A stretch of 64,000 nucleotides of DNA from the NCBI RefSeq assembly GCF_040438645.1, contig NZ_CP159253.1:1178001-1242000 (forward strand). Direction: 5' to 3'. The notes under the pieces were generated by a model. That model saw only the letters and a list, made by a program, of their open reading frames with translations. It did no database searches and was not told where the DNA came from. This DNA is from Mesorhizobium sp. WSM2240. Its GTDB lineage: Bacteria; Pseudomonadota; Alphaproteobacteria; Rhizobiales; Rhizobiaceae. A program made the position numbers and the translations under genes. Within the stretch, counting starts at the first letter, position 1, and the number at the start of each line of letters is the position of its first letter. Of this stretch, positions 15,374 to 24,315 are shown piece by piece.

Positions 15374-16891
15374 ATGAACGCCGAGAAGGAACGTAGCCGC
15401 TCGCTTTGGATGGAACACCCGATGGACCAAGATGGTCCACAACTGGTGGGCGATTCGGCGACGGAAGTGCTGGTGATCGGCTCCGGAATCGCAGGTCTTT
15501 CATGTGCATACGAATTGGTCTGCTCGGGCCACCAGGTGGCGGTGGTAGACCGAGGGCGGATCGGCCGCGGCATGACTGCGCGTACGAGCGCTCATCTGGC
15601 CTTCGAACTTGATGACTTCTTCGAAGAGCTGCGTTCACTGCGCGGAGAGGATGTATGCCGGCAGTATTATGAGAGCCAGAGCGCGGCGGTGGATCGCATC
15701 GAAGACATCTGTCGGCAGGAAGCGATCAACTGCGATTTTGCGCGGGTCGATGGCTATTTCGTTCCGGTGGAAGAGAAGGATATCGACTATCTGCGCAAGG
15801 AGCTGGATGCAGCTCGTGCCGCAGGCTTCACAGACGCGGAATGGGTCGAGAACGGCCCCGGCCCATGGCGCTCCAACCCAGCCGTGCGGTTCCCGCGGCA
15901 GGGGCGCTTCCACCCACTGAAGTATCTCGACGCACTCGCCGAGGCTCTGCGCCGCCGAGGTGCCACCCTCTGCGCCGAAAGCCCGATCGTCGGCCTCGAC
16001 GAGAAGGATGGTCAAGTGCGCGCCAAGACCGGAACCGGGGGGATCATCACGGCCGCTCACGTTGTGGTGGCGACCAACTCTCCCTTTCACCTTCGTATTC
16101 CCATCCACACCAAACAGGCCCCCTACCGCACGTATGTGATCGTCGGCCCAATTCCAAAGGGCGCAGCCCCTGATGCGCTGATCTGGGACACCTTGGAGCC
16201 TAGCTATCACTACGTTCGTATCCATCCGGGACGTGACGAGGACATGCTCATCGTCGGCGGTGAGGATCACAAGGCCGGCGAAGCAGACGATATGGATGAG
16301 CGTCTATACCGGCTTGAGGTCTGGGCACGGGAGCGCTTTCCGGAACTCGGCCCAATAAGCCACAAGTGGTCGGGACAGGTGTTCGAGCCCTCGGATTACG
16401 TGCCGTTTATAGGCAAAAGCCCAGGATACGAGCGGGTCTACCTTGTCACCGGTGACAGCGGAGAAGGCCTTACCGCCGGGGTGGCCGGTGCGCTGCTGAT
16501 CCGGCATCTGATAGACCAAGGTGCGAGCCCATGGTCCGACGTTTATGACCCCGATCGCCTGATGATGCGCGGCGCGATCGAGTTCGCAAAAGAGAACCTG
16601 CACGCCGCGAAGCATTGGGCGGCCCATCTCGGCGGCGGCGAAGTACGCTCGGTCGACGACATCCCTCCCGGCGAAGGGGCCCTGGTCAGGATCGATGGTA
16701 AAATGACTGCGGCTTTTCGAACTGACGAGGGCGATCTCAAGCTGTGCAGCGCGAGCTGCACCCATATGGGCTGCGTCGTGCGCTGGAACCCCTTCGAACA
16801 GTGTTGGGATTGCCCCTGCCATGGATCCCATTTTTCGGCGGACGGCGAGCCACTGCAAGGTCCTGCTTTCGAGCCGCTTTCTAAGCTCTGA
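15374..16891 (+). CDS. FAD-dependent oxidoreductase with C-terminal Rieske domain
   Basis: The 505-residue protein has an N-terminal DAO-type FAD fold with GSGIAGLS (36-43) and a later VVVATNSPF. The C-terminal Rieske [2Fe-2S] domain has ligands C462-x-H464 and C480-x2-H483 (CTHMGC, then CPCHGS). This two-domain architecture is a known family of cytoplasmic oxidoreductases whose physiological substrate is mostly undefined. A possible use is amine or aldehyde oxidation coupled to an iron-sulfur electron acceptor. There is no signal peptide. It stands alone in its transcription unit, follows an EcfG-like promoter and starts immediately after an inverted repeat. The opposite-strand transporter remnant overlaps its last 11 bases. 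Confidence 0.9.
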   Translation: MNAEKERSRSLWMEHPMDQDGPQLVGDSATEVLVIGSGIAGLSCAYELVCSGHQVAVVDRGRIGRGMTARTSAHLAFELDDFFEELRSLRGEDVCRQYYESQSAAVDRIEDICRQEAINCDFARVDGYFVPVEEKDIDYLRKELDAARAAGFTDAEWVENGPGPWRSNPAVRFPRQGRFHPLKYLDALAEALRRRGATLCAESPIVGLDEKDGQVRAKTGTGGIITAAHVVVATNSPFHLRIPIHTKQAPYRTYVIVGPIPKGAAPDALIWDTLEPSYHYVRIHPGRDEDMLIVGGEDHKAGEADDMDERLYRLEVWARERFPELGPISHKWSGQVFEPSDYVPFIGKSPGYERVYLVTGDSGEGLTAGVAGALLIRHLIDQGASPWSDVYDPDRLMMRGAIEFAKENLHAAKHWAAHLGGGEVRSVDDIPPGEGALVRIDGKMTAAFRTDEGDLKLCSASCTHMGCVVRWNPFEQCWDCPCHGSHFSADGEPLQGPAFEPLSKL

Positions 16892-17880
16892 ACTTGCGGA
16901 CCCTTACCGTTGTTTGGCGTACTTTCAACGCGATGCAGGAGTGCTGACATACTGGCTTCTCCTGACCTGCCGCCTGAACCGGCCACCTGCCTTTACGCCC
17001 CCTTGAGTCGTCATGTCGCGACATTCGGGCGTGCTCCCACGAAATTAGCAGAACCCCGGCGAACACTACGGCAAACCCCAGAAGGTGCATCCAGCGGAAG
17101 GCCTCTCCCAACAGTACGTAAGAGAGGACGAGCGCCGAGGCGGGCATGACGCCCATGAATGCGGCCGCGATCGAACCCTCAGCCTCGGAAACGCCCGAAT
17201 ACCAGAGCCAGCTGCCAAGCGCGAGCGTGCCCAAGCCATACCAGGCGAGGGCCAGCCAGGCGCCGACAGTGACCTCTGACGTGTCGAGCATCATCCATTG
17301 CCAGTAGGCAAATGGCAGGAAGATCGGCAGCGAGAGGCCTGCTGCAAGGCCAGCCACAACCACGGGTCAGTCCTCTCGGATGCGTGTTTGCCCAACAGCG
17401 TATAAGCTGCCTCGCAACAGACGGCGCCGAAAACAGAGCAGCGCCGACCCACGGATTGCCGTCTTGACCATTCCCTCCAACCTGTCCGAGCTGGAGGATG
17501 AGCACGCCGATGACCGCTAGCGCCACGGCAGCGAAATTGCGCTAGGTCGGGTGTTCCTTGAGGAACAGGATTGCGCCGAGGGCAGTAACGGCTGGGGTCG
17601 TGCTCATAATCGTGGCGCCGACGACACCGCTGACCAACTGCATGCCGTAGAGCATGAGCGCGGTGAAGCCGAACATGCCGAAAAGCGCGATCAGTCCGAT
17701 CAGAAGCCAGTCGCGCCGTTCGAGCCGCGCAATGCCCACAGGATGGGACCGATCATGATGGAGATGAGCGTGCCGATCATCTGCCTGTTCAAAGCGGTAT
17801 CGCGCATTGGCCATCACCCGATCAGCCGCGGAAAGACGTGGATCAGGACCAAGACGAAAAGCCCTTGAGCGCTGGTGTAG
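16881..17880 (-). pseudogene. EamA/DMT-family transporter, frameshifted
   Basis: Membrane-protein segments of the drug/metabolite transporter superfamily appear in three frames. LIALFGMFGFTALMLYGMQL and IMSTTPAVTALGAILFLKE lie near 17,540-17,700, ALAVIGVLILQLGQVGG near 17,500, and LALAWYGLGTLALGSWLWY and LLGFAVVFAGVLLISWEHA near 17,030-17,270. A normal EamA protein has about 300 residues and ten helices. Here at least two frameshifts and a missing start break it. It would have exported small metabolites across the inner membrane. Confidence 0.75.
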
Positions 17881-18123
17881 TAGTGAAAAGGGCCGCGTTG
17901 TTGAAAGTGACGCGCCGCCGGTTGTCGAGCTGCCCGACAAGGCCGACTAGGCCAAGGAAAGTATTCCAATCGTTCTGACCGATTCCAACCACCGCGTCGT
18001 ACCGAGCTTCAGGACAGACGTGGCCGTGTTCTCTTCACCGCGCCCATGTGTTCGAGATCCTGATCGAACCGGATGACCAAAGGGGCAGGCGGGAAGCAGG
18101 CGGCGGGAAGCAATCCGGTAGCA
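17881..18123. other. Intergenic stretch, possible gene ends only
   Basis: A short plus-strand end (ESDAPPVVELPDKAD, stop near 17,950) and a fragment AHVFEILIEPDD near 18,040 look like remains of genes. Neither has a usable start. Nothing else is recognisable. Confidence 0.3.
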
Positions 18124-18600
18124 TCAGTGGGAGTTGGCCTTAGAAGCAACTGCGAGCAGGTTTCCTTGCGCCGGCCCGGCAATTTTGCCGATCAGCCTTT
18201 CATATTCGGCTTCGGGAACCCCATATGACCCAGCTGACGCGGCAACCAGACCTCCTCGATCGCGGACGATGACGACACCGCGATTCGCTCGGATGAGACC
18301 GTTTCCTTCGAGTAGCTGTATAGCCACCGTGACACCCGGCCTGCGAATGCCGAGCATGATTGAAAGATATTCGTGAGTTAGGTTCAGGTGGTCTCCGTGC
18401 ACACGATCTGCGCACATGAGCAGCCAGCGCGCCAGGCGCTGTTCGACGTTCGAGCGTGCATTGGCCAGCGCGGTGAACTCAGTTTGGATCGAAAGGCTCT
18501 GAGCGTACCGCAAGAGGAACAGTCGGTCGGGCTGGTGCTCAGGGCTGAAGACGCGGACGGCATTGCCGATCACGTCGGCGGCAGTCTCAAAACGCTTCAT
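18124..18600 (-). pseudogene. Crp/Fnr-family regulator lacking most of its sensor domain
   Basis: From the ATG at 18,600 the 158-residue product keeps the dimer helix and DNA-binding part of rhizobial Crp/Fnr proteins: LLRYAQSLSIQTEFTALANAR, VEQRLARWLLMCADR, LNLTHEYLSIMLGIRRPGVT and LEGNGLIRANRGVVIV. The roughly 100-residue cyclic-nucleotide-type beta barrel is missing. The frame runs on to 18,765 and contains LILPLRQLQ, which resembles the family's N-terminal LPLRQ segment, so an in-frame internal deletion is likely. It might still bind DNA but should not sense a ligand. Confidence 0.7.
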
Positions 18601-18724
18601 TTGAAGCTGGCGCAGAGGTAAAATGAGTTGCGTTGTCAACAAAGCGCTGCAAGTTATTGGCATGTTGCTGCCGCGCTGACATCCGGAATGCACGGCGCTG
18701 TACGAAAACTGGGAGCGGGATCCA

Positions 18725-19846
18725 GTGACGCTATCGGCGACTGAGGACAAACTGGTGGATGCCATCTATGGCACCGTTTTCGGGGAAGCGACTTGGCATG
18801 ATTTCCTCGACAAGCTGAGCCGGATACTTCCCGACGGTCGGTCCACCCTTTTTTACCATGATAGCAGACGAAGCAAGGGTGCCTTCAACCTCAACTCCGG
18901 CTTCGATGCCGACGCGGTCGCCAGGTACGGAGAATACTACTCCAGCATCAACCCGTGGATGCCGGCTGCGGCGGTCAGGAAAGTAGGTGTGGGTGTGGTC
19001 GCCGAGCAGATGTTCCCGCGCGACCGCTTGGTGAAGACCGAGTTCTACAATGACTTCTGGTCGAAGAACGGCGGGGAGTCGGCAGTGGGAGTGACAATCG
19101 TCAGGGAGGAAGGGCGCTCGTTCCTCCTGTCGACGCTGACGTCATGTCCGGATCCGGAAGCGAACAGGCACGCCGCCGACACCCTGACCAGGCTAGCGCC
19201 GCACCTTCGCCGCGCGTTCAGACATTTCAAATCCGAGCCGGGCCAAAAGACAATAGCGGAAATCGGAGGTGAGTTGTTCGATGCTGTCGACATCGGCATG
19301 GTGGTCGTCGGCGACAGCGGCATCATCAAGTCCATTTCCCCAGCGGGCCAGAGAATAATCGACACAGGCCATTGCCTGCGGGCAAACCTGCTCGGAAAAA
19401 TCAACGTCTGCCAGGAGAGGGCGAACCATGTGCTCAGCCAGATGCTCGACAGGTCGTACCAGGGACCGCGAGTGGCGAGCTGCATGGTTGACGCCTATAA
19501 ACTGACCTTCATCCAAGTCGCCAAGGACCCCCTGTCATTCTACTTCCAGGGGCCGACGATCGTCGTCCTAATAGAACATGGAAGCACCTCGCAGCGGATG
19601 AACGGGGAGTATTTCTCGAAAGCGTACGGGCTGACCGCGGCGGAGACACGGGCGCTGGCGGGCATCATGGCGGGCAAGAGCGTCGACGAGATCGCAGATG
19701 CTGCCGCGCTTTCGCGGGAGACAATCCGATCACAAATGAAGAGTCTCTACGCCAAGACGGGAACGAAGGGCCAGCTCGACCTGCTCCGACTTGCCAAGTC
19801 ATCCCTCCTTCCTATCGAAGCGGCGAGCGGCGAAAGGGGCCGATAA
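18725..19846 (+). CDS. LuxR-family transcriptional regulator
   Basis: The 373-residue protein ends with a LuxR-type helix-turn-helix: YGLTAAETRALAGIMAGKSVDEIADAAALSRETIRSQMKSLYAKTGT (about 305-352). The N-terminal 300 residues form a sensor region with no phosphoacceptor receiver motif (no DD...D...K). They include GMVVVGDSGIIKSISPAG, suggestive of a PAS-like fold. This architecture is common in rhizobial orphan regulators; the signal and targets are unknown. The GTG start at 18,725 lies after GGGAGCGGGA. It is divergent from the Crp/Fnr remnant, with overlapping 5' ends. Confidence 0.8.
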   Translation: MTLSATEDKLVDAIYGTVFGEATWHDFLDKLSRILPDGRSTLFYHDSRRSKGAFNLNSGFDADAVARYGEYYSSINPWMPAAAVRKVGVGVVAEQMFPRDRLVKTEFYNDFWSKNGGESAVGVTIVREEGRSFLLSTLTSCPDPEANRHAADTLTRLAPHLRRAFRHFKSEPGQKTIAEIGGELFDAVDIGMVVVGDSGIIKSISPAGQRIIDTGHCLRANLLGKINVCQERANHVLSQMLDRSYQGPRVASCMVDAYKLTFIQVAKDPLSFYFQGPTIVVLIEHGSTSQRMNGEYFSKAYGLTAAETRALAGIMAGKSVDEIADAAALSRETIRSQMKSLYAKTGTKGQLDLLRLAKSSLLPIEAASGERGR

Positions 19847-20216
19847 CAGGAGCGCGAGTTGTCCGATGCCCGCAAGGCGGTTGCTCTTACTGTAAGGCTT
19901 GGTTGAACTGCCTGACCTTTTTGCAGGGCATATCGGAATCCCCTGATGCGGGACAGGAAACTTGCAACCGCTTTGCGGCGGCATTTCGGAATACGGGTTA
20001 TCGCTCAGCGACGCATGTCTGCCGGCCAGTGCGATTTCACCCTTCCGGGTGAAGCGCCTTCTCGCCGTTCATGTCATACAAGCAGCGGGTCCTCCCGGAG
20101 CCAATTGCATCTGAGACCCGGCAACGATGCCGTGTGTTGGCGGGGGCCGTATCCAGGCCCCACACGGCTCCCGCCCTTTTCACGATCATTTTCCAACGGA
20201 CTAGAAGTGCGACGCG
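19847..20216. other. Intergenic region with two hairpins
   Basis: No gene is supported. TTCACCC-TTCC-GGGTGAA (20,036-20,053) is a perfect 7-base-pair hairpin. About 90 bases on, GGGGCC and GGCCCC pair across a 7-base loop (around 20,145-20,164). Neither is followed by a T run, so they are not standard terminators. They may be repeat remnants. Confidence 0.35.
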
Positions 20217-20725
20217 GTGTGTGAGTCGTCTCTTTTGTCTTCTCTTACAACCGAATTCCGCTATCGAGAGCGCCTCCCGAAGACGCTTCTGATCGCCGCA
20301 ATTTCCCCGATATCGCCGACTGGCGTGGAGGTCGTGTGGGCATTGAGGTGGCTAACCGACGTGCCGCGCGAGTTCGAACTGACGCAACGGTCAGAGAGTG
20401 GCGATGGCGCGGCGTTCCATTCCCCCGATGGAGCCCTCCTCGCCGTCTGGGGCATCAACCTTGAAGAAGATGACCTCCTGTCTCGGATTAAAGACCAGAT
20501 CAGTCGAGACGAAAAGGACGGCTGGGAATTCACCTATCGGCGGCTGACGCGTGAATGGGCGAGTTACTCGGGAATCAAAGACGATCAGATCCGCTACGTC
20601 AGAGCCATAACCGTGTGCAGCGACCGTGCCGCTTTGTTCCCATGGACTACAGCAGGGATAAAAAAGTTGCCTACGATCCGGTCGTCACCCGGATGGTGCG
20701 CTCGCCCAAGCCTGAAAATTGCTGA
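20217..20725 (+). pseudogene. Conserved hypothetical (exported) protein with late frameshift
   Basis: The frame contains TLLIAAISPISPTGVEVVWA, which looks like a secretion signal. It is followed by DVPREFELTQRSESGDGAAF, SPDGALLAVWGINLEEDD, and IRYVRAITVCSDRAALF. Near 20,640 the frame shifts: the sensible ending (VPMDYSRDKKVAYDPVVTRM to TGA at 20,723-20,725) lies in another frame. I recognise it as a conserved rhizobial protein of unknown function, but have no family name. The GTG start at 20,217 is uncertain, because the first 20 residues do not look like a signal peptide start. Confidence 0.5.
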
Positions 20726-20794
20726 CAACTAGGCGGCAAGGTCGATCAGAAAGCGAAGAGGCGGGTTAATCACCCCGCCTCTGTTTCTTGCTTG

Positions 20795-21241
20795 CTAGGC
20801 CGCCTTTTTGCGCGCCCGCTTTACAGGTTCCGCTGCCTTGGGTTTGCGGCCGAGCCCCATCTTCTTGGCGAGTTCCGAACGCGTCGCCGCGTAGGACGGA
20901 GCGACCATCGGGTAGTCGGCCGGCAGATTCCACTTCGCCCTGTATTCTTCAGGCGTTATCCCGAACGTTGTCTTCAAATGCCGCTTCAGGGATTTGAACT
21001 TCTTCCCATCATCGAGGCAGACTATGTATTCCGGGGTCACCGATTTCTTGATGGGAACGGCGGGTACAGGCTTTTCCACCGGCTCAGTCGCGGAACCATT
21101 CGTCAGTCCAACCAAAGATTGGTGGACCTGCGCGATCAGAGCGGGCAACTCCGACACAGGAACCGGATTGTTCGAGACGTAGGCCGAGATCACGTCTGCA
21201 GTCAGGCCGATGGGGTCGGTATTGTTTAACTCGTCAGTCAA
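20795..21241 (-). CDS. MucR/Ros-family zinc-finger regulator
   Basis: This 148-residue protein has the MucR signature in its C-terminal half: TPEYIVCLDDGKKFKSLKRH, then TFGITPEEYRAKWNLP and DYPMVAPSYAATRSELAKK, and a basic Lys/Arg tail. In this family a Cys and two His residues of one C2H2-like finger bind zinc and AT-rich DNA. MucR proteins regulate exopolysaccharide, motility and symbiosis genes and act as H-NS-like silencers. This copy is on the island, so it may silence island cargo or interfere with the host MucR, which should be encoded elsewhere. The start is the ATG at 21,241. Confidence 0.9.
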   Translation of the reverse strand: MTDELNNTDPIGLTADVISAYVSNNPVPVSELPALIAQVHQSLVGLTNGSATEPVEKPVPAVPIKKSVTPEYIVCLDDGKKFKSLKRHLKTTFGITPEEYRAKWNLPADYPMVAPSYAATRSELAKKMGLGRKPKAAEPVKRARKKAA

Positions 21242-21469
21242 ATTGGTATTCCTTATATGTTCGTAAAGATCGCCCAGCGCGTAGATATTGCTTCTTGGAG
21301 AGGATGCAACCCTATCGGGTGTTGATTAAGGAAGTCCGATTGACGCGCTGGCATAGTTCCGAGCCAAATAGATCCAGGGACGTTTGCTGGCGTGATCGAT
21401 CCGATGGCGGCCTTGCAATCAGAACCGAATGACTGCAACGGGTGTGCGGAGCGGGCTATAACCAGCGAC

Positions 21470-21504
21470 AACTCGCCTCCTTCCCACCGGGCGGCGAGTT
21501 TTTT
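21470..21504 (+). terminator. Rho-independent terminator, rightward
   Basis: AACTCGCC (21,470-21,477) pairs with GGCGAGTT (21,493-21,500), with a loop of 15 bases, followed by a run of T to 21,504. No protein gene is recognised upstream on this strand between 21,242 and here. Confidence 0.6.
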
Positions 21505-21584
21505 GCATTTGAGCCGGAGCAGGCATTTGTCTTGACGGTGTTGAGTTCCCCAAGGGTCCCCTCGACGCCACCCCTTTGGAACAG

Positions 21585-21630
21585 AGAAGCCCGCCGTTGC
21601 TCCCTTTCGGTTGCTCTTGGCGGGTTTCTT
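21585..21630 (+). terminator. Second hairpin, possible terminator
   Basis: AGAAGCCCGCC (21,585-21,595) pairs with GGCGGGTTTCT (21,619-21,629) with one G-U pair and a 23-base loop, and the right arm is T-rich. The rest of 21,242-21,779 holds no supported protein gene. Confidence 0.4.
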
Positions 21631-21779
21631 GCGTTCTGGCGCTACTCTGAAAGGGGCAGGGCGGTTTGGGCGCGGCTTTTGACAGCGCGCCTGCAGAGTT
21701 GAAGCCGACCATCATGGCCGTCGCCAAGCTGGGGCAGGGATGCGCCGGAGTGACACTTCGACAGGCTCAGGACAATGGA

Positions 21780-22178
21780 TCAGCGCCTGCCCGGCTTGTG
21801 GACGCGGTCGACGTCGCCGATGAGGTTGCCCGCTTCTTCAACGGCCAGGCGGAACGCCAGGCGAGCAACTTCAGCATCGCCACCGTCCAGGGCCGCGACG
21901 CAGGCTTGCCGCGCCGCGCGCGCCTTGAGGCTGTCAATCGCGCCGTCCGGCCATTCGTAGAGCAGCCAATCCGAGGCCTCGCGCGCGCTGCCGATATTGA
22001 AGACATCACCGGCTCGATGTCCATATACCGCAACCGCCTGGCCGAAAGACTTGTCGTCGGGCAGCTTCATCTTCTGCAGTTCCGGCGGCAGCGCATGCAT
22101 CTCGCGGATCGCCTGGCTGTTGCGGCGCGCTTTCGCGAGCGCCGCGCCGAAGCGTCCGATTTCATCGACCATGGGCAT
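21780..22178 (-). CDS. DUF982-like protein
   Basis: The 132-residue product contains AVAVYGHRAGDVFNIGSARE, ASDWLLYEWPDGAID and VARLAFRLAVEEAGNL. These match the DUF982 pattern: a strand, a gap, EA-x2-L-x3-WP, a Cys region and A-x-x-AF-x-x-A-x-EA. The N-terminal 35 residues (LAKARRNSQAIREMHALPPELQ) are an extra basic helix reminiscent of DUF1127. The function is unknown. It is the second DUF982 gene of the island, and this one is intact. It stands alone with a plausible ribosome site (GGGAGA) before the ATG at 22,178. Confidence 0.65.
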   Translation of the reverse strand: MPMVDEIGRFGAALAKARRNSQAIREMHALPPELQKMKLPDDKSFGQAVAVYGHRAGDVFNIGSAREASDWLLYEWPDGAIDSLKARAARQACVAALDGGDAEVARLAFRLAVEEAGNLIGDVDRVHKPGRR

Positions 22179-22844
22179 GGCAAATCTCCCTCAAATAGTC
22201 ACCGACACGGAGTCTTCCGCATGAGGCGGCGGATCAATGCGCCACCGATGTTTCAGGACGATTTCAGCGAAAAAGCCTTTTGGTTTCAAAGCTGAAACAT
22301 TTGCATGCGAACGAGATGCGGTCGCGCCGATCCAGGATACGCTGGGCGCTCAGCGTAGCGACTGCCAGTATGCCGACTGGAAACGCGCTCCGCTTCGCGA
22401 GCTTTGAGCCGCAGGCCAGCGGATTTTACCCGAAATCCTTATACGATCGCGTGGCGAAGGCGACAACCTTTATCAAATATCGGCGGTAGGGCCGTAGATA
22501 GCTAGCGACCGCTGACCACCACCGATCTGAGCCGTCCAGGTCTTCTTTCGGCCGACCATTGGCGACGTTCATCGCGCGGCGCGCAATGACCGCTTTGCGC
22601 CCCCAAAGTCGGCCGTAGAGATCAGCTTTGCCGCTTCCTGAAAGAAGACATGCCAGAGATCACCCTGCGGCACCTTCGGACAGCGGCGCGGCTTCAGCGC
22701 ACAGGCGTCGCAATCATGCTTGCTCGCCCGATAGCGTAGCATATTGTCTTTTTCTATCCGGTCCGTGGTGCCGAGAATCGTCGACGGTAGTGCCGGAGAC
22801 GCTTGCCACCCGGGCAGCGGTAGGTATCGCCCGCATGATCAGGC
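22179..22844. other. Intergenic region, no supported gene
   Basis: Short frames on both strands give no recognisable product. A stretch near 22,555-22,615 (GCGCGGCGCGCAATGACCGC and neighbours) resembles non-coding remnants seen elsewhere in the island, such as near 7,685. I see no terminator or operator. Confidence 0.35.
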
Positions 22845-23465
22845 TCACTCTTGCGATGGTCCCTTCAGTGCGCGCTGCGAGCGGTAACCGTCGATTAATG
22901 CAGAGAGCGCCTCGCGCCACATCCGCTCCTCGTGACCCGGCGGAAGCAATCCGCGCATTTCGAGAGCGGCCAGCCCCTCGCATAATGCGTGGAATTGGCA
23001 AGCCTCTTCGTCAATGGATCCTCTGCCCAGAGCGTCATGCTCGTGGAGGCGCTCGAACCGTAAATGGAGCCTGCGCAAGGCGCTCCGGGCGGCACTTCGG
23101 AACTGCCCCATGAGATGAACGGGTACATCGCGGTGCTGGACGCCAATCTTGAACAGAGCCGGGTGGTCGACGGTCAACCTCCGGAACACAAGAACGCCGG
23201 CTTCCACCAGATCCCTGGCCGGATCGTTGCTGGCTGGAAGTTCATCCATTGCCCGACCCAGCAAGTCGAATGCCCGCTTGCCCAGAGCAACAATAAGCCC
23301 CTCTTTCGATCCAAAGACTGCGTATACGGCACGGGTAGTCGTGCCCGTCTGGTCGGCGACGCGCCGGACCGACAGCCCGGCCATGCCGTCCGCCTGTATG
23401 ATCTTCTCGCAGGTGTCGAGAAGCGCCTCGCCGGTTTCGGTATCGTGTTCTTTTGGACGTCCCAT
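22845..23465 (-). CDS. TetR-family transcriptional regulator
   Basis: The 206-residue protein has a TetR N-terminal DNA-binding domain (LLDTCEKIIQADGMAGLSVR, VADQTGTTTRAVYAVFGSKEGL, residues 15-60) and a helical C-terminal sensing domain with LTVDHPALFKIGVQHRDV. The frame is open upstream, but the ATG at 23,465 (MGRPKEHDTE) gives the standard family start. It is divergent from the methyltransferase gene 62 bases away, so it likely represses that gene and itself. Confidence 0.9.
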   Translation of the reverse strand: MGRPKEHDTETGEALLDTCEKIIQADGMAGLSVRRVADQTGTTTRAVYAVFGSKEGLIVALGKRAFDLLGRAMDELPASNDPARDLVEAGVLVFRRLTVDHPALFKIGVQHRDVPVHLMGQFRSAARSALRRLHLRFERLHEHDALGRGSIDEEACQFHALCEGLAALEMRGLLPPGHEERMWREALSALIDGYRSQRALKGPSQE

Positions 23466-23527
23466 ATTGACCGGATAACGCAACAATCGTGACGTAACAA
23501 CTGTTTCGTATTCCGAAATGGGAGGAA

Positions 23528-24315
23528 ATGATGCAGGCACCGAGCCTGGACTGGAGTATTGGGGGTTACGAGACGATCGCCGCCCTGTTGTTGCCCGCGG
23601 CAGAGACTGTCGTTGCTGCCGCCGGACTGAAGCGTGGCGACCGGGTTGTGGACATTGGCTGCGGGACCGGCAATGCAGCCCTTTTGGCGGCAAGGCAGGG
23701 GGCCGAGGTGATCGGGGTCGATCCGGCATTGCGGCTCATCGAGGTCGCAGCCGAGCGGGCCGCTCGTGAGGGGGTGCAGGCGAGCTTCCGCCAGGGCGAA
23801 GCCGCTTCCCTTCCCATACCCGATGCAAGCATGGATGTTGCGATATCCGTCTTCGGCATCATCTTTGCAGGCGATGCCGCGGCCGCTATAGCCGAAATCG
23901 ATCGCGTGCTGACGGCGCCTGCCCGGATCGTGTTAAGCGCCTGGCTGCCCAGGGGAGCCGTGTTCGAGATGAACGCGGCGGCCGCGGCCGCCGTCAGAGC
24001 GGCGGTCGGAGCTCCCCGCCCCCGGCATTCAATTGGAACGACCGCGACGAGCTGACCCGGTTGCTGCAGCCCTACGGGTTCACGCTCTCGACCGAAGAAC
24101 ATGAACTTGCCTTCACGGCCACCTCGGCGCGAGATTTCCTTGAGGAGCAATCCAGGGACCATCCGCTCGCGGTTGCCGGCCTGGGGCTGCTCGCAAAATT
24201 TGGAAGGGCCGAGCGGGTCCGCAGTGACCTTCTCGATATCCTCGAGAAGGGAAACGAAGATGCTACTGCGTTCCGCGCGACCAGCCGCTACATCGTGGCC
24301 GTGGCACACCGCTGA
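23528..24315 (+). pseudogene. SAM-dependent methyltransferase, frameshifted
   Basis: The first frame encodes a class I methyltransferase fold: GDRVVDIGCGTGNAALLAA (motif I) and later DVAISVFGIIFAGDAAAA. It derails at about 24,005-24,020. The remainder (FNWNDRDELTRLLQPYGFTL onward to ATSRYIVAVAHR) continues in another frame to 24,315. One frameshift in a C-rich run accounts for it. The intact protein would be about 260 residues, similar to small-molecule methyltransferases controlled by a divergent TetR. A sequencing error is possible. Confidence 0.8.
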
